Both the position numbers and the translations under genes were made by a program. From positions 1 through 64,000 of the forward strand of contig VXIS01000093.1 in assembly GCA_008704415.1 (NCBI GenBank): a DNA stretch of 64,000 bases, read 5' to 3'. Shown here piece by piece: positions 46,875 through 58,866 of this stretch. Numbering within the stretch: the first letter of the stretch is position 1; each line of letters starts with the position of its first letter. This DNA comes from Sphaerosporella brunnea (Eukaryota > Ascomycota > Pezizomycetes > Pezizales > Pyronemataceae). The notes under the pieces were generated by a model, which was not told where the DNA came from, searched no databases, and worked only from the letters and a program-made list of their open reading frames with translations.

Positions 46875-48079
46875 CTAGACCTTGACGCAGCACGACTTAT
46901 ACACTTCATTCCCAACCTCAACAGTACAGTATTCCACCTTCACAACAACTGGAATTACTTCGCCGGTATTCATAGCGAACTTTCTGTGGCCAATCACCTC
47001 CAGAATGGAAGTTATTGACCCGCCGTGAGCGCTGATGGTGATGTAGGTGCTCTGGTCGTTCTCCAAAATTTCCCGCAGAGTTTCACCCAAGCGCACCGTT
47101 CTCTCCGCATTGCTTTCCCGCACATCAGCAACCCAGAGCTTGTCGTTCTCCGTGAATCCCTCTTCAAACTCGAACTCTGGAAACGTCTCGTGGAGATACG
47201 TTTTGGAACTTCTCCGGTCACAAGTGTGCACGCCGAGAGTCTCGCGGAGTTTCTGCTTGCCACATTAGAGCTGGGGACGGGGAAGCAGGCATGGACCGAC
47301 CTCTTTAATCGTAGGATCTGGGGCTCCCTTATCCAGCGTTATACCGCTCCAGGTGATCTCAAGCGTATTCGAAGCACGTCTGTCTGTTGGTCAGTACACC
47401 AAATGCGAAACGATACAAGGACTGAAGAATATACTGCAAGGGCGATGAATAGAAAGATTGAGGAAGTGGCATCCCCAGGGCTAGCTGGGACTTCCAAGCA
47501 GCATTTGCATTCTCAGCTTCCTGGATGCCCTGGTCGGTGAGCTTTGCATCCGCCTATACCGCACCGAAATATTAGCTGTTTGGCAGTCGTGTGTTTCTAC
47601 AGTAGAATACCCACCCAGACTATCGTTCCATTTCCATCAAGTTTCGACCAGTACGACTTTCACCAGGTCAGTGGTGGACTCAGTGCCAGCATAATGAACA
47701 TGAACCACCACGTACATTCCAAAGCTCGGTGCCATAGTACACTTCTGCCACGTTATGAAATCCCTGGCCATGGCGCGCCAAAAACAGCACCCGATAGCTT
47801 GTGTGCTTGGAGGCATCTCTATTCATCGCAGCGAGAGCGTGCTTGAACCTATCCCACCGTGGCACCGGCGTTGCATCCTTCTCCCAAAGCTCATCACACT
47901 CAACCGGGAATTCCTCCAGCAGCCCAAAATTGCTTTTGATCTGGCCCTTCCATCAGCGCACGATCCGGGTGCACAGCACAAGTTACGAGTTTACATGCAT
48001 AATCAAAAGTCTTTGGATCCGTCTCCGGCAAGTCTTGAGCAAAGAATCCCGGGACGTTGGTGAGTTTGCAGGTGCTCAT
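46875..48079 (-). CDS. Phosphoglycerate-mutase-family (histidine phosphatase) protein
   Basis: On minus, exon pieces read MSTCKLTNVPGFFAQDLPET (from 48079), then NFGLLEEFPVECDELWEKD and YRVLFLARHGQGFHNVAE (to 47716). Next come YWSKLDGNGTIVW (near 47660-47618), DAKLTDQGIQEAENANAAWK (near 47550), and a last exon with MHTCDRRSSKTYLHETFPEF and ISAHGGSITSILEVIG, ending at 46875. RHG carries the phospho-accepting histidine of the superfamily and SAHGG the second conserved histidine. Fungal members of this kind act on small phosphorylated substrates that are usually unknown. The join between the first and second pieces is uncertain by one base, and intron ends in the middle are approximate. Confidence 0.8.
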
Positions 48080-49418
48080 CGTACGTTGGGCGCCCATAAC
48101 AACGATTGCGAAGCGGAGGAACAGAAGACGAAGAACGGTTGACCTTGCGAACAGATGCATATACAACACATGCGTATACGTAACGTGGCGCAGCGGAGGA
48201 CCTCACTTGAGGAAGGATTGTGTAGATACTCTTTGTTGGGGGAGTTTTCAAAGCTTATAGGGTCGTGGACTTGCTGCCGAGATTGGGAACAGGAGTACGA
48301 AGGGCATTGGCTGCGCACCCTCCTTCGCTGCATAACTGCCTGTGCGCAGGGTAGGTAAAAACAAAAGTCAGTTCGGACCTAGGTACACACTGCAGGACAA
48401 GGGTATTGTGGTTTCATTTATTATCACTCGGTATCGTCATGGCATCATCTTCCATCACTACCTTACAATTCCAGATATAAGGCGGCCTTATTCCAATGTC
48501 GGAATTGTCAAGGCTAAGGGTTAGGTTAGGGTTAGGTTTATCCTGCCGCCCATTGACATTAATATTCGCTGTCGAATCAACTTCAGTGCAAACGCCATCG
48601 ATCAAACATACAACGTTATGACAATGATCATGAGTGAGAGCTTGCATTTGTTTTGTCGCGATCTTCCCGAGTATGTTACCCCACCGAACTTCTGTGCACT
48701 GATGCCTGATGCGTTTATGGGACTATCATAGCCGCACTAACTTTCCCGGTGACATCGTATGTAGCGATCCCGCCTCGCTACCAATCATTCGATTTGGAGA
48801 CGGTGCGAGACGAGATCCAGCCCAGGCAGAGGAGTATGCTTCACGTACCTACTAAGTAGCTTTAACTATATGTAAGGGAACCTTGATTATCACTTTGATA
48901 TCCGTTCATTACTCGTATAAGGTCTACCGCAGCATTAACCGCCAATGAATCATGTTCATAAAATCCTTCTCATCCCGCCCCGTAATCCAAAAGATTGACA
49001 TCCAAAAACACCCCCCATCGCCCACAGCCCCCCGATGGAAATAACGAAAAGCACAAAGGTTACAAAGAACAAAAACCAAGCAGAAAGAAGGCAAGCCTCA
49101 CTCATATGGCGCAAATGTGTATAACCCCTCAAAACAAAAAACAAACAGTCCCAAAGCTCGCGACTACCGTTCCAATATTTCATGAATGGCCTGGTATGAA
49201 AATGACAATGGCAGAAGCAGAAAACGAAAAAGGAAACGAAAAAGAAATAAATAATAACTCGCTCCATTCATACATCCCATCAAACCCAAGAAAAACCAAG
49301 AGAATGCAACCATACAAAGGTATCAGGTATTATCTCCGCTTACCAAACAAAAATCATGAAGGAGGTCAAAACATTACGCGCACGGTCGTTACTAGACATC
49401 AATCGTAGACTTTTTTTT
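48080..49418. other. Intergenic with a short telomere-like motif
   Basis: About 1.3 kb without a gene I can support. It holds the mutase-family promoter, the 3' UTR of the large gene to the right, and the TTAGGG-like string at 48516-48540. Confidence 0.5.
48516..48540 (+). repeat. Short interstitial telomere-like repeat
   Basis: The plus strand reads AAGGGTTAGGTTAGGGTTAGG and on into TTTA: about three and a half units of TTAGGG with one G dropped in the middle. Filamentous ascomycetes use TTAGGG telomeres. It may be an interstitial relic or a telobox-like regulatory site in the promoter of the mutase-family gene. Confidence 0.6.
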
Positions 49419-52400
49419 TCAGCGGTATGCCCCCGCGGGAGAATCGTGATCAGTTCCTCCGTTGCCAAAGGTTTCTGACAGCGAGAATCAGTTTTCATCA
49501 CCACTGAGCCACAAGTCTGGAGAAGGTGTATACCCACCATTGGTGGCTTGCGAGGTTTGATGCCTGTGGCGCCTCTCCTTGTTGCTAGCACTAGAGAGGG
49601 GTCGGGGGCCATTCAACCGAGAAGCGGTAGAGGGAGTTCGCCCGGAGATCGAAGGCTGCATTTTCATCAGAATATAATCAATGTTGCTGGCGCAGGAAAA
49701 CGTACACCTTCATCGGAGAGCAATTCTCTTGACTTCTTCTTCTGTTCCTTCCTCTCTCTACGTCTCTGCTTTTCCTCTTCGGTCCGCTCTTTCTTCGGCT
49801 TCCGAATCTTTTCCCCGTTTTCATCACGTTCCCTGTGCTTCCTGTGCTTCCTGGTGCTGCTGCTGTCGCCATCAAGACTAGCCCCGTCTTCGGCAACCTT
49901 GGGTGGGCGAGGAGGAGGAGCGGCAGTGCCATTGAGTTGGGCTTGATGCTGGGCGTAGGCGTCTTGAGCCAGTGGGGACAGCAGTTTGCCATTTTGGAAA
50001 CCACCGGGCCCAAGTGGGGGGTAGTTTCCGAGACTTGACACCGAGCCATTTAGTGAAGAGCTGGGCAAAAATCCGCCACCTTCTGCAGCAAGTTGTTGGG
50101 CCTGCTGCTCCAGCTGGTGATTGTATGTCATGCGGGGTCGTGGATGTTGAATATCCAACGAGATTCTGTGTGAGTGATTAATCGGTGCATCGGTATCACG
50201 CGATGAAGGGGGCACCAACGGTGACCCAGCTCTCTCAGTGCGTTGGCCGTCGGAATCAAAAGGTGATTGGTGGAGGTCCGCTTGGGTTCCCTTCGCAGCT
50301 TCCGTCTCCCAAAAGTTGAAGTCGGGCTGAGAACGCGATGCCTCCGAGCCATCCTGGTTGTTTTTGCCTTTGAATATTTTCCCCAGACCCGTTGATGCGG
50401 TGGTCTCCGACCAGCGAGATATCCTGGGAAAGAGTGAAGACGATCCCGACTCCCGTTTTGCATGCTTTTCACTTGATTTGCTGTTGACTGCAGGGATTTT
50501 CGGCTCGGGAGGTGCGTCGAACGGTAGAGAGTCGACTCTAGCCTCTCTTGGGGAATTCATGACTGAATCTTCCTGAATCGGCGAGATGTGAGTTCCCTGG
50601 TGATGGTCGAATCCCTTGCTGCTAGGTTGCCGCGGGGCACCCGCGTTGGTGAAGTTTCCATTCGGTACAGTGCTGTTCACAGCAGCAGCTGATGGGCCAG
50701 CCTCGTTCGGTTCTTGGGCGCTGCGCATCTGGTCAATGGTGCCTATGCTTTGGCTATGCAACAGGCTATGTTGGTAAAGCTGCTGTCCATCCTTCAGGCC
50801 CTCGACTTCCCCTAGCAATCTGCAGAGCCTAAAAAAGAAAAAAGAAAAAATGTTAACCAATCACTCGTGCGAGCACGAGGTTGTCAAACTTACATTTCTT
50901 CGATTCTCTCCAAATCCTTCGAGCTTCCCATGCTCAATCCCTTCAGTGCCCTCTTGAAAACACTGGCCCTCTTTGCACGGCCCTCCTCCTCAACTTCGCG
51001 ATCTTCATCTGATTTGGAGTAGCGTGGTCGGCGGGGAGCAGAGGGTGGTGGGGGTCGGGGACCTTGGATCAACTTCTGTACACTGCGTTCTGTGTTTTGA
51101 TCGACATCGCTGACTATGCCTTGCCGTTGCTCTGCAAGAGCTCGCTTCATATCTTCGAAAGAGTTTCGCATTTCTGCAGCGCTACGAACCAAGGTGACCA
51201 AAATTTCGGTGTCGCGGGCGTTTCGTTGTGCATCGCGGACGGTGAGCTGTAAGCGAAGTCAGAATGAGAGTCAACCCCTATTGAAACGAACGTACATGTT
51301 CCATCAAAGCGACGATATCCTTCGACTCGATCCTGTCCATACCTCTACCGGTCGCGCTATCGTAAAGCGGAGAGGGCATGCCGTGGGAATTTCCGCTTGC
51401 CATTCTGTTGCGTTGGGAGCTGTGGTAGAAGTCTGGGTCTGAGAGCATGTCGTCGAGAGCACGCATTCCCGCGTCGCCACGGGCGCCATGGATAGGAGAC
51501 GCAGAGCCTGGTGAGCCCATTGGATTGGCTGCCGAGATATAGCCTTCATCCCCAGCACGAGGGCTTGCAAGACCAGAAATTGGACGAGGAGATATCGAGG
51601 GTTGCCGCATGTCTCCACCGAGGTCGACGTTCAAGCCACGGTCGCTGAGATTTACGCCGAAATCGTTAGCAGCCATTTCCCAGCTGTGCGTGTGATGGCC
51701 GATCGGTCCCTGGATAATCGAAGGATTGGTGTTGATCTCGTCGTCATCCTCCTCGATGTCGTGGACAAAGTCGGGCATCGGATCGCCGGGAATTGGCATC
51801 GCGTTAGCAGAGAGTTGGGGCCGACTGTTCGGTCGGTTGTTGTAAGAAAGGGCTGAGCCGACGTTGGAAGGTTCAAGTACAGAAGCAACAGCTGAGTGTG
51901 CAGCAAGGACGGGGGTTGAACGCATGGATGGGTTGGCGCCGAGATCGAATACTTGGTGGCCGGTGTCTACATCCTTGGCGAGCCGCCGGGGCTGCTGCTC
52001 GCTGTAGGCGGTTGCCGTGGAAACGTGGTACACCTCCTGACTCATATCCTGGAAACCACCAGGGTTCAGCAACGCCTGTTCCTGTTGGCGTTCGCGCCGT
52101 TCCGCCAAAAACTCGTTCATCGCGCGGGACGAGGAAGTCGCAGAGGCGGCGTCGTTCTGTCGGCGGTTCTTTTCTTCTTTTCGCTCCTTCGCGAGCACCG
52201 ACGTCCCCGCCACGCTCATGTCCTGCAGTGAGACTTCGGAGTAGCCTGTGCCTTCCATGTCCTTATTATGGTTGAGCGAAGAAACGCTGGCCCGGCCATC
52301 GTCATCATCGTGATGGTTAATTTCGGAGGGGTCAATGAGACTAGCGATGCTCGGGCCCGCTGCGCCAGCCTTAGTGACATGGGTCTGGCCAGTCGCAGAA

Positions 52401-54108
52401 GGATCCGACAGGAGCGAGGAAGCGCCGCCTATTTCTGAGCCGCTCAAGTTCAGCTCGCTCAGCTCGGGGAACAACTCTGATTTGGGGGCGTTTGGAGGCG
52501 GTGTGGTACCGCTTTTCGGCATCCCAGTGGGCTTCATGGGATAAGGCAGCCCAGACTTGGCCGTGAGAATTGAAGCCCTAGTCTCGGCATACGTCCCTGG
52601 AGAGTCTGCGCGGAAGGGTGCATCAGGCATGTGAACCCGTTCATCTCCAATTGCTGGCAGCGCCCCCACGAGTGATACACCTTCGCCGGATTCGGAATGG
52701 AGGGGCGATTGCGGCAGGCCGAAGCCAGGCGCTCTCTGAAGGATCTCTTCCTGTTGGATACAATTTATTCAGATCAGATGATTTGTTTACGAGAGGGGGG
52801 TTGGTGAATTACCTCTGTGGCTTTATCTGTCTCCTTGTCATCTCCAGCTATCACCATGCCCAGGCCAGGGCTCTTATCGGCATCCGGTGACAAGACAACC
52901 TTCGGCTTTCCTACGTCGGGCATACTCGAAGCGCGTCCCGGTCCCTTGATAGAGAGGCCGCGCTCCAAAGTTGCACCCGGGACCTGCAGAGCAGCTGATT
53001 TCTGCTGCTTGGCTTTCATCTCCTCGATTTCGGGCAAGAGCAATTCCCTAATAGTGCCTCGAATGAGCTCGACGAGAGCCCGATCAGTTCCGTTTGTGCG
53101 TGAGATGGCGGAGCCATCGTCGCCCTCGATTTGAGCAGCCTTCCGACGAGCCCTCGCTTTCTCTGCAGCAATCTCATCGATGATTCCGTCTCTGCTTCGA
53201 CTTCGACTGCGATCGCGAGGAGGTTTCAAGCTTTCCTTTTGTTCCTTAGGATTTTGAACCCTTGCAAGCTCGTCTCTGACAGCCTGCTCAATTCTCTCCT
53301 TATCGGTCCGGTTGGACATGTTGATTCGTTCCCGACTCAGACTTCGGCTCTTCCTTCGTCCAAGTCCTCCCCCCCGGAGACCGGGAGGCCGCTCTTCGTA
53401 GATATCGCTCTCCCGACTGACACTGCGACTTCTCGAGTGCTTTGAGTTTTTAACTTCCGCCCCAAAGTGTGAATCGCTGGCTCTGTTCCTGGAGGCAGTT
53501 CGACGTCGCCGCCGACGCTCCGCATCAACGTCCCTTGGGCTAAGTATCGACCTCGGACTGCCGGCCTCGCGAATAACGGTGACGTTGACCGGCCCGCGCT
53601 CAAAGTTGGAGTCGTCTCCTCCAGAAGTTATAGATGACAAGGTTGATTGATCTCCAGAGTAAGACCGCGGAGGGGGTACTTGCCCCAAAGTCAACCGGTC
53701 CTCTCCAGTGTGCGGAGCAAGCTGTATCCTGTGCGTGTGCGTAGGTCGCCGCTTGTCGCCGCTGCCAACTTCAGAAATCTCCACTCCATTGCCGTCTGCC
53801 GACTGATTGACGCGATGACGCCTTGCCGCGGACGGTGTGACCTTAACTCTAACGCTGGGCTGACGCCCTGAAGTACCAGAACCCCCTTTGGCGTTCTCAA
53901 AATATTCTATCAAGAGCGAAGTGTTCGTGCCATGGCTCAGCACGCTCCCATCGTCCCGGCTGTCCCTTTTCCTGCGCTGGCGTCGGTCCGTCTGTATGGT
54001 GACTGATCGACCATCGTCTGGAATGGAGTAGCTCGTCCGATCCGTTCGCTTAGAAAGGTCGGTAAAGCCGCCCTCCGACCCGACCACCGACGGCTCCGGT
54101 ACACCCAT
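49419..54108 (-). CDS. Large, mostly disordered protein of unknown function (1466 residues)
   Basis: Six exons on minus join in frame: 54108-52813, 52750-51296, 51246-50894, 50828-49706, 49655-49538 and 49474-49419. The N-terminus holds a block that looks conserved (TSLLIEYFENAKG, then QPSVRVKVTPSAARR). It is followed by SR-rich stretches (SRSRSVSRES, RSRSRSRDG). Residues near 360 include a helical LVELIRGTIRELLLPEIEEM. A helical, coiled-coil-prone region follows exon 3's start (TVRDAQRNARDTEILVTLVR through MRNSFEDMKRALAEQRQG). The C-terminus is a highly charged EEEKQRRRERKEQKKKSREL. The rest is Ser/Pro/Gly-rich. I recognise no catalytic domain. It could be a scaffold of the cell cortex or nucleus, but that is a guess. 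Confidence 0.75.
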
Positions 54109-55880
54109 GAGAGATTCTCGGTGCGAATCGCAATCGAATGCAATCGACTAAGAGGGGCAAGGCCAGAGCCGAGCTCGAGCAGAAGTTTCCGGTCGTCGGA
54201 ATTTTAAATCGCGCTGGGTCTGCACAGCAGTTTCGCAACTGAGCTGAGCTTCGATGAGATTCGGGTATGGGGCCAAAGACCAGGCGTTGTTTGCAAAGCC
54301 GATGTTTCCAGCGAGAGGGAGTGCCAGAAGAGATCGGTGAGAAAATCTGATCAGCTGCAGGTCGACAAAACAAAGCGATTACAGGAAGCAGCGAGAGCGA
54401 TAGAATGAAGATGGCGATGAAAGAGAAGTGAGAATGTGAGCAGACTATTCGAGGATGTGGGGTATTTCTTTTTTTTTTTTTTTTTTTTCTGGAAGGAGCA
54501 ACAGATGCGTTGGTTCGTTGGCCGGCCGAATTATCAAGTATCGAACGGAAGGGGTGTGCACGATGAGTTGGTTTGCAGAAGCAACGATTGGGGGAGGGTG
54601 GGATGGTTGATGGGGTTGCCGCGAGCTGTTTGCACCTGTGTGTAAAAGCCGTGGGTGAGATTATGAGGAGAGAAGAGGGGATTGAATGTGAAGTACACTA
54701 CCTGATGCTTTCTATTGTGGCGAGGAATAACGTGGTGTGGGCGAGCAGAGATCTAGAAGTGTTACTATGCGGTGAATTCAGGTAGACAGCTGCTTTGGTG
54801 CTCAGGCAGCAGATCAAGAGTGGAGCGGCGCGAAGGGAGCAATAGGTACATACTCTGCAGGGGGTGGCAGGCGGCGCTGTCAGGTACCAACGCACAGTTT
54901 GGAGTGACGCGGCGAGAGGAGTTGGAAGAGGAAAGACGCAGAAAAAGTTCCTAATCCCCGGAACATACGCAGCCCGACGCACGCGCTGTGATTGGGGAGT
55001 GGGGAGGGGGATGAGGGGGATGAGGGGGAGGCAGCGAGAGGCAAAAATCGGGAGGCGCAGGGGGGTGCGAATGCTCTTCTTCTCTCCGCCAACAAAGGCG
55101 CAAACGCCCCATCAGTATCTGCACAGCCCAGCGCTCGAAGGGCGGCGGTCCACCTGCCTACAAGATAAAATATGCAGGCATGCACATAGCTAAGTATGTC
55201 TGTAGATACTTCCATGTGCAGCGTACCTGGCTAGATAGATACCTGGATCTAGCGCTGGCCAGGATGTAAGTACGCATACTCTACAGCCGCAAAGTGCATA
55301 CATGCATGTCTGGTACCTACCTGATATTCTCGATATTCAAACGCCCGGGCACGATCAGAATAGTAGTGGTATTGTGAAGCCGACGTGCATAATCTCATCC
55401 ATCGAAAGTTGCACGATACGTCGGTCCAGGCTGATTTTTTTTATCCAATATTCAAGCGGTGAGGGAAGCGGGGAAGAGTGGTGATACGTTGCGCGGATGT
55501 TTGCTGCTGCACTTCAACAGCTCAGTTGTTCGACCAATCATGTGCGACACTCCATTTGAATCATGCTGGCTCACTCATTCGCTCCTTCACAAGCCATCAC
55601 TGATGTCGTCGGTGTGTGGAAGACGTGAAGTACCTTGTATGCAGAACTGAATGTTGGTGGTTAAGTGATGGAATTGAAGTGCTGGTCTGTCTCGACAGCC
55701 ATGCCATGACACTCCTCGCGGTGGATGTCCCCCTTCAACACCACTTCGACGACTCAGCGCATTCTCGTCAGGGCTTAATGCCCCGATGTCTCGACGACCC
55801 CGTCCGGCGCCCTCTCTCCGGCTCAGGACCGCCTTCTCTCTCCCTTCGCTTCTGCTGGCGTCCTTCGACACAACCTCAAC
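54109..55880. other. Long divergent intergenic region
   Basis: About 1.77 kb between the large minus gene and the 597-residue plus gene, so it should hold both promoters. A T run lies near 54470-54490 and a G-rich patch near 54995-55060. No supported gene; the ORFs here have no sensible composition. Confidence 0.5.
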
Positions 55881-57727
55881 ATGGATCCCACTATGACTCC
55901 CGAGCCCGGTGGCAGAAAGCACGCAATTCCAATCGAGTTCACCGACGAAGACCACTCGGTGGAGGGCAGGAGAAACGGAAAGATCGAGCCTCCCCCTGTA
56001 CCTCCATCAACTGGTTCCGCTTTCCTCTCAACCCTGCAGCACCAGCGGAACGACCTGAGCGAGGAGGACGTCGAATATCTGAACCGTCACAAGATCACTC
56101 AATCGCTAGCGGAACGGATACTCGGCCGCATGAAAATGGATTCCTCGATGGCCGAAGATTTCGAACCTGAGAAAGTACCGAACCATCCGGAACTTACTGG
56201 GGATGCTTCGAGCTGTAGCGAGTCGTCTCTGCTAGGTCTGAAGAGCCGCCAAAACTCCGCGGAGCTTGCGAGACTTAGTGCCACGGAAGGACAGAAGAAG
56301 CTCCATGGGTTGAAAGGTGTTTAATTCCTTGTTGGTGGCTGTTGCTTTTGGCTGACTTGATCAACGTAGGGGAAACTTCAAGCACAGCAGACTCTTTCAA
56401 CATTGAAGACTCTCCAAGAAAACTTCGACCGAAGCTCCTGATTGAACTACCGCTGGCAGGTCTGCCGACATCCTCCGCAATGGATGATTACTCTAGGAGC
56501 CCTCCAGCTGAAGCTGATGTGGAATATCGTGGCATTTCCCTTGATGGCATGGAGCCAGAAGAACTCAACCTCTCTAACCAAGAGATCGAGGGGTTACTGG
56601 ACACAATGCTACCCCACCATCAGGTCGAATACGAGCATGATCTGGAAGAAATCGAGAGGGAGAAAAAATTGTCACGTCAGTCCTCGACATCAAGCAGAGG
56701 GAGTAGGAGGATTTTGAGGCCAAAAGACTTCGATGGAAGCTCGCCAGCGACTGAAGAAGTCATCAGGAGCCCAAACTTCCAGAGATATACGGGCAGGATC
56801 AGCGATAGGCGTAGACTGAGCTATGGATCCACCACTGGTGACTCCTCCGGCTCGGAAACCCCTTCTACCACCTCTCCCTACACCGAACAAATCCCGAAGG
56901 GAAAGGCTGTTAGAATTCTCACCACCATTCACAACAAGGATCGCGAGGAAATCATCAACGGTATAGCTGATCGTCTGATTAAGGCTGGTAGGAACCGGAG
57001 CTTGAGTGGACCACCGACTATGGAGGGATTTGGTGTTCTGGATCGATCCTCAAGCTTCAAGACCCCACCAACTGGCACTTCCTTTGCGACCATATTCACG
57101 GTAGAAATCCCACGGGGTAACTTCAAGGCTCCCCTTACGAGATTGGGTCGACCACTGATCCCTGTTGGAGTTACCACCAACAAGTATACGGCAGTTGCGA
57201 CTTACCATCCGTCCTATCGTCATCTGGTCGTTGATCTCATGGACTATTGTTTCTGCCCAGCCGGATTCGACAGCACTCTGCACGTTGATCTGGTTTATCT
57301 TCAGAACATCGGATATCTGCCGACCTACCACACCTGGCCCGTTCAAGAGTATGCTGCCAAGCGCTATGAGGTTGCTCCTGAATGGTCACTGTGCACCAAC
57401 AATGCAGACGGTCTAGACATCCTCTTCGTTTCCGACCTAGATGTCATGACTCAACGCATTGCTACCTGCATGTTCAGGGCCTATGAGGGACGCACAATGT
57501 CAAAGGCTGCGCACGCGAGGTATCTGGACAGCATCGCGGATGGATGCGTAGACGTGGTGGAGGCGGAGCTGACGTGCATGACTACGAGCCTCGATCGTGT
57601 GCCCACCCATGGAACTGTCAGTGTGGATTACCATAGTAGTGCTGCCATGGACTGGATCCCCCTCACTGCACATCCTAGCCACCAGCTACCACACTCTCGG
57701 GATGGGATGCCCATTAGGCTCTCGTGA
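55881..57727 (+). CDS. Protein of unknown function, disordered N-half and folded C-half
   Basis: Two exons (55881-56316 and 56370-57727) give 597 residues. The N-terminal half is charged and Ser-rich, with two acidic helical patches (NDLSEEDVEYLNRHKITQSL; EIEGLLDTMLPHHQVEYEHD). From about residue 370 the composition becomes that of a folded domain: ATIFTVEIPRGNFKAPLTRL, then TAVATYHPSYRHLVVDLMDY then CFCPAGFDSTLHVDLVYLQN, ending before a short tail. I do not recognise the domain. The first ATG after the upstream stop region is taken as start. A TMEM234-like gene follows on the same strand. Confidence 0.75.
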
Positions 57728-57870
57728 AAATGTTGCTTTGATATCCTGTTTCCACGTTCGTCATGTTTGCTAGATAATACCAGCTTACACGATATCCTGG
57801 TTTAGATTTGGCTGTTTTTTTCAAATGTTGATGGGTGTGTCAAGTTGCTTGGCTTACGGTGTTTCCTGCT

Positions 57871-57904
<34 letters not shown>

Positions 57905-58151
57905 GATTCAGGCGAACGGCAATAGCAATGGAGAATATTTTATAACACCTTTGGCCATGTTCCGAAATTATTGAATACTTTGCGTTGTTTCATTGCAAAG
58001 AAGTCAAAAAGAATGGTAGAGGTACACTGGATGATATCTCATGAAGTTGCATCGACGTTGGTCGGAGCGCGTTGTTCTCCTGGTGCGTTTTACTCTAGTG
58101 AGTCTCCAACTGTCAAAGCAACCACCACCTCCACGCCGATCCGTCTACACC
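57728..58151. other. Intergenic with a long T run
   Basis: About 420 bp. It contains a T run of about 29 (57871-57899), likely 3' UTR of the unknown gene, followed by the promoter of the TMEM234-like gene. Confidence 0.6.
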
Positions 58152-58690
58152 ATGTCCCAAGTACCCGCCGAAGACCCAGGAATACTCCGCTGGACACTAG
58201 GATTCCTACTCGTCGGAATAGCCTGGTACGTATTATCGCCGAAACGCCGTCCTCAGGAGAGAAAGAGAGATAGATAGAGAGAGACAGAGAGCATCCAAGC
58301 AGAGTAGAGTACTGAAGCACACAGCGCGCGCGCTCGCATAGGGGGCTGACCAACCCTTTCATCCGCAAAGCGGCGCTCACGTACACGCCGACGGCGTGGA
58401 GGCCGACTCGGAATCCGGCCAAGCGGGTTCTGCAGAGGGGCTACGACCTGCTGCGGCATCCCAGCTATGCCGTGCCGCTGACCATAAACCTTACCGGCAG
58501 CGTGTGGTTCTTCCTGCTGATCGGCCGCGCCGAGCTGAGCCTTACCGTGCCCATCGTCAATTCGCTCGCGTTCCTGTTTACGGTGCTGGGAGACTGGTGG
58601 GCCGATGGGAAGGTTGTGACCTGGGACACGTGGGCTGGTATTGCGCTGGTTTGTGGCGGCATTGCGTTGTGCGTGAGTAGTAAGAGCTAG
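58152..58690 (+). CDS. TMEM234-family small membrane protein
   Basis: Two exons (58152-58225 and 58342-58690) give 140 residues. Residues about 10-30 hold a first membrane segment (LGFLLVGIAWGLTNPFIRKA), with the GLTNPF motif typical of EamA-like halves. Further hydrophobic segments are INLTGSVWFFLLIGRAELSL, VNSLAFLFTVLGDWWADG and WAGIALVCGGIALCVSS. This matches the four-helix TMEM234 layout, a single-repeat relative of drug/metabolite transporters. The substrate is unknown. The splice W|G is fixed by frame. The start chosen is the ATG just before SQVPAEDPG; an upstream in-frame ATG exists. Confidence 0.8.
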
Positions 58691-58866
58691 ATGGACGGTG
58701 TGGCTTGCGGGCTTCCTTTTTGCTTTGCTTTCATGTTTACTAAATATACATATCCCAATATCCGTCTACAACGCCCATGAACGCCAAATAAAATGTACTT
58801 AGTACATGTAGGTACAGAACGTTTACCAAAAAAAAAAAGATTCACTCTTCCAGCACAATACCGTCA

